Positions 1-5,311 of a stretch of DNA of 5,311 nt are shown piece by piece; the stretch's first letter is position 1; each line of letters opens with the position of its first letter. The position numbers were made by a program, and so were the translations under genes. The DNA lies in NCBI GenBank assembly GCA_015520065.1, contig WAQV01000044.1, forward strand, positions 1-5,311, read 5' to 3'. A model generated the notes under the pieces. That model saw nothing but the letters and a program-made list of their open reading frames with translations, was not told the origin of the DNA and made no database searches. This DNA is from Candidatus Pacearchaeota archaeon (lineage in GTDB: Archaea; Nanobdellota; Nanobdellia; Pacearchaeales; GW2011-AR1).

Positions 1-668
1 CTGTTGTAATTGAGAACCCTCCAGCAGGAGGGGCTTTCAGCACAGGAGAAGAGCTTAAAAAAATTGTTGAAAAGTCCAGAGAGCATTTTGTAAAAAGGGC
101 TGTTGAGGAAGGAATCTCAGAGTCAGAAGCAAAAAAGCTTGCAGAGAAATTCATTGGTGCTACGTGGGATGTAGGACACATAAACATGTTAAGGAGATAT
201 GGCTATGAATCAGAAGACATTATTAAGGAAACAGAAAAAATTGCTCCTCTCGTAAAACATGTCCATCTTTCCGACAATTTCGGGTTTGAGCATACAGAGC
301 TTCCTATGGGAATGGGAAATGTTCCAGTAAAGGAGATGATGGAAAAGCTTGGAAAAGAAGGATTTGAAGGAAGGAAGATTATAGAGGCGCTGAGTTGGTG
401 GCAGCATTTCTCTCCAGGAGGAAAACATAACCCTCCTCTTGCTCCAACTCTTAAAGCATTCGGAGTTCCTATGTACTCAACAGGAGTTGGACCTTACTGG
501 AATCAGGCAGTAGGGCTTCATCAGGATTATTTTGGTGGTTATGGCAAGATGCTTCCTCAGATGAATTACGAAACTTTCGGAGCAGGATTTTCCAATCTTC
601 CAGCTGAATTAGGAGGGCAGAGGTTTGGAGGAGAAGGAAGCAGAATGTCCGGAAGGCCTATGGAGTAA
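1..668 (+). CDS. TIM-barrel sugar-phosphate isomerase/epimerase-like protein (5' end missing)
   Basis: This is the C-terminal part of a xylose-isomerase-like TIM-barrel protein. The reading frame is open from base 3, giving 221 residues, and ends in a tandem TAATAA stop; the start lies left of the window. Visible barrel motifs (residues counted from base 3) are IENPP at 3-7, WDVGHIN at 55-61, HVHLSD at 86-91 and IIEAL at 126-130. In this superfamily (sugar isomerases/epimerases and endonuclease IV relatives) the strand-end E, D, H and E residues bind a divalent metal; E4, D56 or H59, H88 and E128 are the likely equivalents. From about residue 145 the protein runs on into an extension of some 75 residues rich in Gly and aromatic residues, ending in SRMSGRPME, which the barrel does not need. 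The substrate cannot be read from the sequence. It looks more like the isomerase branch than endonuclease IV, because the additional zinc-ligand pattern of that enzyme is not evident. No membrane segment is seen, so a cytoplasmic enzyme is likely. Confidence 0.8.
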   Translation, partial: VVIENPPAGGAFSTGEELKKIVEKSREHFVKRAVEEGISESEAKKLAEKFIGATWDVGHINMLRRYGYESEDIIKETEKIAPLVKHVHLSDNFGFEHTELPMGMGNVPVKEMMEKLGKEGFEGRKIIEALSWWQHFSPGGKHNPPLAPTLKAFGVPMYSTGVGPYWNQAVGLHQDYFGGYGKMLPQMNYETFGAGFSNLPAELGGQRFGGEGSRMSGRPME

Positions 669-677
669 TAAAACAGA

Positions 678-682
678 TTTTT
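678..682 (+). terminator. weak oligo-T stretch after the TIM-barrel gene
   Basis: A run of five T lies 9 bases after the TAA stop of the TIM-barrel gene. Archaeal RNA polymerase often stops at oligo-U tracts just after genes. The run is short and has no hairpin, so this is only a plausible 3' end. Confidence 0.3.
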
Positions 683-727
683 CAAAGTATAGCATGAAAC
701 TACTCAACATCAGTAAAATTGCTAATA

Positions 728-735
728 TTTAAAAA
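728..735 (+). promoter_or_regulatory. TATA box of the nucleotidyltransferase gene
   Basis: TTTAAAAA stands in the 101-bp gap, with its centre 38 bases before the ATG at 770. At the usual archaeal distance of about 26 bases, transcription would begin near 757 and leave a leader of only about 12 bases. The AGGAG at 751-755 would then lie upstream of the transcript start and could not act as a ribosome binding site; it is also rather far (14 bases) from the ATG. The same octamer precedes two other genes in the window. Confidence 0.6.
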
Positions 736-769
736 CCTATGAAGCTTTTTAGGAGAAAGCATAAAAAAG

Positions 770-1654
770 ATGGTGAAGAAAAAAACTTCTGGAAAAAAAT
801 CAGGCAGCTCAAAAAAGAAGTCTGTTAAAAAGAGTTCTGCTGAAGCTTCAGCAAAAAAGCCGTCTACTCTTGAACTGAAAACAGAAACAGAGATAGCAAT
901 GGATTTTGCAACAAAAGTTTACAAGAAATTTAACAAGCTGATAAAGTCAGTAATTCTTTTCGGCTCTGTTGCAAAACAGGAGGCTGAGGCTGGCTCTGAT
1001 ATTGATATAATAATTGTTATAGATGATGCCTCAATAAAATGGGATTTGGAGCTGGTTGCATGGTACAGAGAGGAGCTTGACAAGATTCTAAGAGCAAACC
1101 CTTACCAAAAAGAGCTTCACATAAATACAATCAAGCTTACAACCTGGTGGGAAGACCTAATGAGAGGAGATCCTCTAATAATAAATATCATAAGATATGG
1201 TGAGGAAATGATAGATTTTGGAGGATTTTTCAAGCCTCTGAAATTCCTGCTTGTGAACGGAAAGATAAGGTCAACCCCTGAGGCAATTTACAATGCCTTG
1301 CAGAGAGCTCCTATGCACATCACAAGAAGCAAAGCAGCTGCTCTTGGAGCAATTGAAGGAGTTTATTGGTCTATGGTTGATTCTGCACATGCCGCACTAA
1401 TTGCAGCCAAAGTTCTGCCACCCTCTCCAGAACACATTGTAGAGGAGCTGAATGTTAATTTTGTAGGCAAAGGAATGCTTAATGAGAAATATGTGGACTG
1501 GTATAAAGAGATTTTGTACTTGTATAAACAAATAACTCATGGAAAGATAAGAACTCTTAAAGGTGTTGAAATTGATAAATGGCAGGACAGGGCTGAGGAA
1601 TTCTTGAGAGTAATGGCAACTCTCGTTGAAAGACTCACCAGAGTTAAGGATTAA
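770..1654 (+). CDS. nucleotidyltransferase (Pol-beta/MNT fold) with Lys-rich tail and C-terminal HEPN-like domain
   Basis: A 294-residue, probably cytoplasmic protein in three parts. Residues 1-31 are a disordered tail with 12 Lys and 8 Ser, likely nucleic-acid binding. Residues 40-165 look like a DNA-polymerase-beta-type nucleotidyltransferase: FGS at 64-66, then SDIDI at 76-80, fitting the family pattern GS followed by DxD, where D77 and D79 would bind metal-NTP. The third acidic residue expected on a later strand is not obvious: the best candidate strand, ELHINTIKLT at 115-124, has H117 and N119. Residues 185-290 are helical and resemble HEPN domains (SAHAAL at 205-210, PPSPEH at 217-222, ITHG at 255-258), but no Arg stands 5-7 residues before H257, so the RNase motif Rx4-6H is absent. 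The start at 770 fits the TATA box; the next in-frame ATG at 899 would drop the tail and need a long leader. MNT and HEPN often form two-gene toxin-antitoxin pairs, but no partner gene is adjacent here. The substrate is unknown. Confidence 0.8.
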   Translation: MVKKKTSGKKSGSSKKKSVKKSSAEASAKKPSTLELKTETEIAMDFATKVYKKFNKLIKSVILFGSVAKQEAEAGSDIDIIIVIDDASIKWDLELVAWYREELDKILRANPYQKELHINTIKLTTWWEDLMRGDPLIINIIRYGEEMIDFGGFFKPLKFLLVNGKIRSTPEAIYNALQRAPMHITRSKAAALGAIEGVYWSMVDSAHAALIAAKVLPPSPEHIVEELNVNFVGKGMLNEKYVDWYKEILYLYKQITHGKIRTLKGVEIDKWQDRAEEFLRVMATLVERLTRVKD

Positions 1655-1664
1655 AGCCAGTTAA

Positions 1665-1685
1665 TTTTTTCTTTGCTGATTTTTT
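1665..1685 (+). terminator. double T6 tract, terminator of the nucleotidyltransferase gene
   Basis: Two runs of six T (1665-1670 and 1680-1685) lie within 31 bases after the nucleotidyltransferase stop, filling most of the 33-bp gap to the convergent gene. Oligo-U tracts without a hairpin are the usual archaeal termination signal. The opposite strand here is A-rich, so the site would serve the + strand gene only; I see no comparable tract for the minus-strand gene that ends at 1688. Confidence 0.55.
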
Positions 1686-1687
1686 GC

Positions 1688-2278
1688 TTAACCAGACAGA
1701 GGAAGAGCTATGCTTTTTAGGTTTGCCTCAAGAGCTTTCTCAGCATCCTTGTACAAAGAGTCCTCAATCTTCTTTCTCAATCTAAGGAAGTACAGGTTGT
1801 CAAGCTGGTTTATAAGAAGCATTGACTGGGAGTAGTCCGCTATCTCCTGCCTTAGCTTTCTTATCTCATCTGTAGAAAGCTCTTCTTTTCCTGAGTATGC
1901 TTTTTCAAGAGTCTTAGATATATCATTAGCTTTTTTGTTAATATCTTCAAGAGTCATTCCTTCTTTTCCGCTTATTATTGCCTGATAGAATTTCTTTTGG
2001 CTGTCTTTCAGATTTCCTCCGTACAGCTCAAAGAAGTCATTAAGACTTGCCTTTTTGTATGCCTCTTCGTACTTTTTATTAAGCGCTGAGAGTATTTTCT
2101 TTACATCTTCTTCAGAAGGCGTAGAGTTTTTTAGTATTATGTTTACATCTTCTGAAACATTCTCAAGCGACTCTATGAAAAAGTCCAAAGACTTTCTTGC
2201 TAGTCTAGGGTCTTTTTCAGCATACTCTGCTCCTACTCTTGCAAGCTCGTATTTTTTAAGCTGCTCAACAACGCTCAT
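1688..2278 (-). CDS. conserved-looking all-helical protein of unknown function
   Basis: I do not recognise this gene. With the start at 2278 it encodes 196 residues, charged and rich in Lys, Glu, Leu and Ser, with no Cys, no membrane segment and no signal peptide. It looks entirely alpha-helical, probably a soluble helical bundle. Negatively charged turns such as STPSEED (52-58) and STDEIR (135-140) separate amphipathic helices. The final helices (from about 138 to 190) have coiled-coil-like spacing, and the chain ends in a short hydrophobic tail, ALPLSG. The frame is open further up to an ATG at 2410, but that longer version would overlap the uL16 gene by 23 bases and translate two TATA-like boxes, so the ATG at 2278 is preferred. 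No good Shine-Dalgarno sequence precedes it, which fits the short predicted leader. It follows uL16 on the same strand after 109 bases, apparently with its own promoter. A role near the ribosome is possible but rests on location alone. Confidence 0.7.
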   Translation of the reverse strand: MSVVEQLKKYELARVGAEYAEKDPRLARKSLDFFIESLENVSEDVNIILKNSTPSEEDVKKILSALNKKYEEAYKKASLNDFFELYGGNLKDSQKKFYQAIISGKEGMTLEDINKKANDISKTLEKAYSGKEELSTDEIRKLRQEIADYSQSMLLINQLDNLYFLRLRKKIEDSLYKDAEKALEANLKSIALPLSG

Positions 2279-2309
2279 TTTAAATTTGAGGTTATTTATT
2301 TTAGTTGAT

Positions 2310-2317
2310 TTTTTAAA
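2310..2317 (-). promoter_or_regulatory. TATA box of the helical-protein gene
   Basis: Read on the minus strand this is TTTAAAAA, centred about 35 bases before the ATG at 2278. At a spacing of about 26 bases the transcript would start near 2288, leaving a leader of about 10 bases. It is identical to the boxes before the nucleotidyltransferase and eL33 genes. A second candidate, the palindromic TTTATAAA at 2328-2335, would give a leader of about 27 bases; which one is used cannot be decided here. Confidence 0.5.
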
Positions 2318-2387
2318 GTGTCTCGCATTTATAAACTTTTCGGTTTTGTAACCACCTAACAGTGATACAACATCAGAAAGAGATTCT

Positions 2388-2930
2388 TTATTGTGCAATA
2401 TTCTCAGCAATTATTCTTGTCTTGCACGGAAGCTTTGACTTTATCTGTTTAAGAACTTTTCTTGCGAACTGCTCTGCTTTTGGAGTCTGCACAGCAACTA
2501 TGAATATCTTGTCTTCAGGCTTGACTATAGCTGCTTTTCCAACAGCCTTTCCGAAAGAGAGCTGCATTCCTGTCTGCATTCTGTCAGCCCCAGCTCCTGT
2601 AAGCATTTTATTTTCCCTCTGAATGTGGTGCGGAAAAGGAACAACCCTAAACATGTACTGCCCTGACAGCTCCTTATCAAGCTTTTTGTTTATGTACTGC
2701 CTGCACGCCTCTAAAGCATTATGCCTTATCTGTACTTTTTCTGCAGAAACAAGAGACAAAACAATAGGAAGCTTTCCTTCCTCAAACAGCTTTTCTTTTC
2801 CCATAGTGAATTTCACTATCTTCTGCTGCGGAACTGTCTTTATGTAAGACTTGCTTCTCTTTTTACTGACCCTTGTGTAAGGAACAACCTTTCTCTTTGA
2901 ATACGCGTTTGCTTTTCTTAGTGATGCCAT
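2388..2930 (-). CDS. rpl10e: large ribosomal subunit protein uL16 (archaeal L10e)
   Basis: This 180-residue protein is uL16 in its archaeal/eukaryotic form (L10e), a 23S rRNA-binding protein of the large subunit that sits close to the tRNA acceptor ends near the peptidyl-transferase centre. Family blocks are clear and in order: the N-terminal aromatic/Arg stretch with RPYTR-like VPYTR (16-20), a basic patch with SYIKTVP (28-34), VQIRHNALEA (66-75), PHHIQRENK (100-108), TGAGADRMQTGM (111-122), and FGKAVGKAA (126-134) followed by the last beta-strand and KLP helix region. The length is normal for the family. The ATG at 2930 lies one base after the eL33 stop, so the two are very probably co-transcribed and translationally coupled. 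An AAGGG inside the last eL33 codons is a plausible ribosome binding site. No key block is missing and nothing suggests loss of function. Confidence 0.95.
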   Translation of the reverse strand: MASLRKANAYSKRKVVPYTRVSKKRSKSYIKTVPQQKIVKFTMGKEKLFEEGKLPIVLSLVSAEKVQIRHNALEACRQYINKKLDKELSGQYMFRVVPFPHHIQRENKMLTGAGADRMQTGMQLSFGKAVGKAAIVKPEDKIFIVAVQTPKAEQFARKVLKQIKSKLPCKTRIIAENIAQ

Positions 2931-2931
2931 T

Positions 2932-3195
2932 TTAACCCTTTATATTTACTTCAGTTGTTACTGCTTGTCCTGGCAATCCTTTTTCAAAGATCCCTCTTAC
3001 AAGCCCTTTGTTTCCATGAGTATTTGAGATCTTTCCTTTTATTATCTTTCCTGCTGGAGATTTCCATTCAACTTCTTTTCCTATGAATTTTTCTGCATCC
3101 TGTTTGCTTTTAACTCCCTCTATCTCAATTATAAAATGCCTTTCATGAATCGTATGCCTTCCACGCCTGAACTGTATGATTTTGCCTTTTGCCAT
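2932..3195 (-). CDS. rpl35ae: large ribosomal subunit protein eL33 (L35Ae)
   Basis: This 87-residue protein is eL33 (L35Ae), a small beta-barrel protein of the large ribosomal subunit found in archaea and eukaryotes. Recognisable family blocks are RRGRHT at 10-15, the EGVKSKQDAEKFIGKEVEW stretch at 26-44 (matching the family's SREEA...LIGKKVVW), the HGNKG motif at 60-64 and FEKGLPGQA at 70-78. The frame could begin at a TTG at 3207, four codons earlier, but the ATG at 3195 gives the usual family N-terminus (MAKGKIIQF). It also lies about 25 bases from the centre of the TATA box, so the message is predicted to be leaderless. It heads a two-gene unit with uL16, separated by one base. Length and motifs are normal. 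Confidence 0.93.
   Translation of the reverse strand: MAKGKIIQFRRGRHTIHERHFIIEIEGVKSKQDAEKFIGKEVEWKSPAGKIIKGKISNTHGNKGLVRGIFEKGLPGQAVTTEVNIKG
2936..2940 (-). promoter_or_regulatory. probable ribosome binding site of uL16 inside the end of eL33
   Basis: On the minus strand AAGGG lies 5 bases before the uL16 ATG, inside the penultimate codons of eL33. It is a partial match to the archaeal Shine-Dalgarno sequence. As the second gene of its transcript uL16 needs an internal initiation signal or coupling, and this is the only candidate. Confidence 0.4.
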
Positions 3196-3216
3196 ATTAA
3201 CTATCAATAAAATCAG

Positions 3217-3224
3217 TTTTTAAA
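3217..3224 (-). promoter_or_regulatory. TATA box of the eL33-uL16 operon
   Basis: Read on the minus strand this is TTTAAAAA, preceded by a purine-rich GGAAAC that could act as the TFB recognition element (BRE). The box centre is about 25 bases before the ATG at 3195, so the predicted transcript begins at or within a base or two of the start codon, implying leaderless eL33 translation. It lies in the 53-bp gap after the SMC-like gene, so the ribosomal pair need not depend on that gene's promoter. Confidence 0.65.
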
Positions 3225-3248
3225 GTTTCCGAAATTTCGAACTGCAGG

Positions 3249-5311
3249 TTAAATCTTAATGCTAACTATCTTGCTTATTCCGTCATGCATGCTTACTCCA
3301 TACAAGTTAGTGGCATTTGTAATTATCTCATCGTTGTGCGAAATTATTATGTATTGCCCTTTTTTCATGTATTTTTTCAGCAGCCCTGCAAGCCGCTCGG
3401 AGTTTCTTTTGTCCAGAGCAGCGTCAATCTCGTCAAGAATGTAAAAGCAATAAGGCCTGTACTCCTGTATGGCAAATATCAGAGATAGTGCAACAAGCGT
3501 TTGCTCTCCGCCTGACAATGAGGTAACATCAAAATATTTTCCATGGCCTGTCTTAATTATTATATTTACTCCTCCCTCAAATGGGTCCTTCTTGTTTTCA
3601 AGCTCTAGGAAAACCTGTCCTTTGGAACTTAATTGGGAAAAGTTTCTCGAGAAAATCTCATTCAAGCTGTTAAGAGTTTTTAGGAAAGTCTTTTTCTTTT
3701 TCACATCAATTTCATGAATTACTTTCAGTATGCTGTCCTTTTCTTTAGCAATTGTGTCTGCTTTCTCTCTTACTGCTTCATACTCTTTTTTAATTGAGTC
3801 ATAAACCTCGAGAGAACGCAGATTAACAGCACCCATTTTTGATACAATTTCTTTCGCTCTCTCAAGTTTCTGGATTAATGACTCTCTGCTGGCTTTTATT
3901 ATCTCAATATTCTGGAATTCAAGCATTTTGACTTCCAGATTTTCTATCTCTGCATCTATTCTCGCCTTTTCAATCTTGAACTCATTAATCTCTTTCTCAT
4001 GGTTATAGATGTCATTTTGCTTAAGTGCCACAACTGACTCTTTCTCCCGGATTTTTTTCTGCATTGAATCCCTCTCTGAAAAAAGTTTCTGGAATTTATT
4101 GTTTAGCTCTTCTTCTTTTTTCTTTTTCTCCTCAAAAACTTTTTCTTTTTCAGCCAGAACTTTCCGCGCGTCTGCCAGCTCTTCTGTAATCTCAGACTCT
4201 TCTCTTACGAGTTGTTTTAATGAAACTTTCAATCTCTCGAGTTCTCTTTCTTTAAAAGCAATCTCAGAATCAATATTCTCAATGCTTCTTAAAGAAATCT
4301 CATTGACCTCTATTTTTATTCTTTCGTACTTCTCTTCAATATTTGCATTCTTCTCAACGAGTTTTTCAAGGTAGTTTTCTCTTTTCTTAAGCTCTTCAAT
4401 CTCTTTTTTCAGCTTCTCTGTTTTTTCATGAAGGTTTTTTATCTGCTCCTTTTTACTGTTTATGGAGTTTATTTTTAATATGTCCTCTTTTCTTTTTGAG
4501 ATTTCCAAACTTATATCTTCAACCTCTTTTTTTATTGCCTCTCTTTTTTCCAGGATTTCTTCAAGTGCTTTTTTCAGTTTTAAATTCTCCTCTTTTAAGG
4601 AGTTGATTTTGGGAGCTGTTTCCTTATGGATTGAGTCTATATGTTCTTTAGTTATTTTGCTTTTGCATAAAGGGCAGACATCTATTTTTGAGATTTTCTC
4701 TTTTATTTTTTCCTGATTTTGTATCTCGTGTTCATTAGTATGCATCTTTTTTTCCAGCTCAATTTCCTGTTTGTGCATTTCTGCAAGCAACTTTTCTCTG
4801 TCTGCAAGTTTGTTTTTTAAGGCTTCCAGCTTTTCTTTTGTTGTCTCTTTGTCAAAAAGCTCAGAATAGAGAGTTTCAATATCTTTAATTAAAAGTTCAG
4901 ACTCTGAATTATAGCTGTTAAGAATTCTGCTCTTGTCTTCAAGCATCTCTTTTAATGATTTCAACTGAGATTTTGCAATATAGAATTTCTTTTTTTCCTC
5001 TTCAAGTTTTTCAAGCTCTTTCTTTTTTTGTTCTAACTCCTTCTGCTTTTTCAGGTATTGCTGGTTTCCTGAAAGCTCTCTAAACTCTTTAAGGGTTTTT
5101 TCCTGTTCTTTAATTGAATCCTCAATTTCTGATTTTTTTAACTCAATTTCTGACAGCCTTTCTTGGTAATTGTTAATATTTGTTTCCAGCATTACTATAT
5201 TTGTCCTTATCTCCACTATCTCATTATTCAGCTTTTCCTGTTCTAGTCCTGTAGCTTTCTGTATTGAGTCGTTTATTGAGTTAATCTTTGATTCCAGTGC
5301 TGTTATGGAGC
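3249..5311 (-). CDS. SMC-superfamily ATPase with Rad50-like zinc hook (N-terminal part outside window)
   Basis: The last 686 residues of a long coiled-coil ATPase; the N-terminal head with Walker A lies beyond the right edge. The frame stays open to 5311, so the GTG at 5216 is an internal Val codon, not a start. Counting from the edge: 1-205 ascending coiled coil rich in Lys/Glu/Leu; CPLC at 212-215 in a hook-like loop; 235-490 returning coiled coil; 491-686 the C-terminal ATPase head. The head is of SMC type: GAVNLRSLEVYDS near 493-505, DPFEGG near 575, signature LSGGEQ at 598-603 (bases 3501-3518), Walker B and D-loop FYILDEIDAALD at 622-633 (3411-3446), and ISHND with the switch His at 658. 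Rad50 would show DEPT instead of DEID and lacks the VNLR block. Yet CxxC at the tip is the zinc-hook sign of Rad50, and no globular SMC hinge is visible. Such proteins bind DNA and organise or tether chromosomes by ATP-driven head engagement. No ScpA/ScpB, Mre11 or HerA/NurA gene is in view. Confidence 0.9.
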   Translation of the reverse strand, partial: SITALESKINSINDSIQKATGLEQEKLNNEIVEIRTNIVMLETNINNYQERLSEIELKKSEIEDSIKEQEKTLKEFRELSGNQQYLKKQKELEQKKKELEKLEEEKKKFYIAKSQLKSLKEMLEDKSRILNSYNSESELLIKDIETLYSELFDKETTKEKLEALKNKLADREKLLAEMHKQEIELEKKMHTNEHEIQNQEKIKEKISKIDVCPLCKSKITKEHIDSIHKETAPKINSLKEENLKLKKALEEILEKREAIKKEVEDISLEISKRKEDILKINSINSKKEQIKNLHEKTEKLKKEIEELKKRENYLEKLVEKNANIEEKYERIKIEVNEISLRSIENIDSEIAFKERELERLKVSLKQLVREESEITEELADARKVLAEKEKVFEEKKKKEEELNNKFQKLFSERDSMQKKIREKESVVALKQNDIYNHEKEINEFKIEKARIDAEIENLEVKMLEFQNIEIIKASRESLIQKLERAKEIVSKMGAVNLRSLEVYDSIKKEYEAVREKADTIAKEKDSILKVIHEIDVKKKKTFLKTLNSLNEIFSRNFSQLSSKGQVFLELENKKDPFEGGVNIIIKTGHGKYFDVTSLSGGEQTLVALSLIFAIQEYRPYCFYILDEIDAALDKRNSERLAGLLKKYMKKGQYIIISHNDEIITNATNLYGVSMHDGISKIVSIKI

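Noticed and set aside
210..428. Minus-strand open frame of 72 residues
   Set aside because: It lies wholly inside the TIM-barrel gene, whose motifs are clear, and has no promoter or recognisable product.
2055..2351. Plus-strand open frame rich in Ser and Phe
   Set aside because: It is the antisense shadow of the Lys/Glu-rich helical protein on the minus strand, and the other Ser/Phe-rich plus-strand frames across 3259-4716 arise the same way from the SMC-like gene.
2341..2387. Possible C/D-box small RNA after uL16, suggested by CTGATGTT on the minus strand
   Set aside because: No proper RUGAUGA box, no paired D box and no second box set; the match is too weak.
2279..2410. Upstream extension of the helical-protein gene to the ATG at 2410
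   Set aside because: It would overlap the end of uL16 and place two TATA-like boxes inside the coding region; the ATG at 2278 fits the promoter spacing.
3196..3207. TTG start four codons upstream for eL33
   Set aside because: It would lie upstream of the predicted transcript start, and the ATG at 3195 gives the normal family N-terminus.
5214..5216. GTG as the start of the SMC-like gene
   Set aside because: The frame stays open to the window edge with coiled-coil sequence, and an SMC-type protein needs an N-terminal Walker A head that is not in the window.

Overview
The window looks like part of an AT-rich archaeal genome, most likely a DPANN-type archaeon of the Woesearchaeota/Pacearchaeota kind. 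The evidence is two ribosomal proteins of archaeal/eukaryotic type (uL16 in its L10e form, and eL33/L35Ae), archaeal TATA boxes of the form TTTAAAAA close in front of three genes, and oligo-T stretches at gene ends. The lineage below archaea is inferred from protein style, not from a search.

Layout. Two genes on the + strand fill the left third. The first is the 3' part of a TIM-barrel protein of the sugar-phosphate isomerase/epimerase type (1-668). The second is a 294-residue nucleotidyltransferase with a Lys/Ser-rich tail in front and a HEPN-like helical domain behind (770-1654). They converge with a minus-strand block across a 33-bp gap holding two T6 tracts. Reading the minus strand in its own direction, the block starts with an SMC-superfamily ATPase cut by the right edge (3249-5311). 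It is followed by eL33 (2932-3195) and uL16/L10e (2388-2930), which are one base apart, and then by an unrecognised all-helical protein (1688-2278).

How the genes work together. eL33 and uL16 form a tight two-gene unit of large-subunit ribosomal proteins. Its promoter is placed so that eL33 should be leaderless. The helical protein and the nucleotidyltransferase each have a TATA box of their own with only a short predicted leader. The SMC gene lies just upstream of the ribosomal pair and nothing shows they share a function.

The most interesting object is the SMC-like protein. Its C-terminal head is clearly of SMC type (GAVNLR block, LSGGEQ signature, DEIDAALD Walker B/D-loop). At the tip of its coiled coil, however, it has a Rad50-like CPLC zinc-hook motif, and the globular SMC hinge does not appear where it should be. 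Second is the nucleotidyltransferase, which joins in one chain two domains better known as separate partners, and which seems to lack the third acidic residue of one domain and the RNase motif of the other.

No intergenic stretch exceeds about 110 bases. I found no RNA gene, mobile element, CRISPR array or long repeat.
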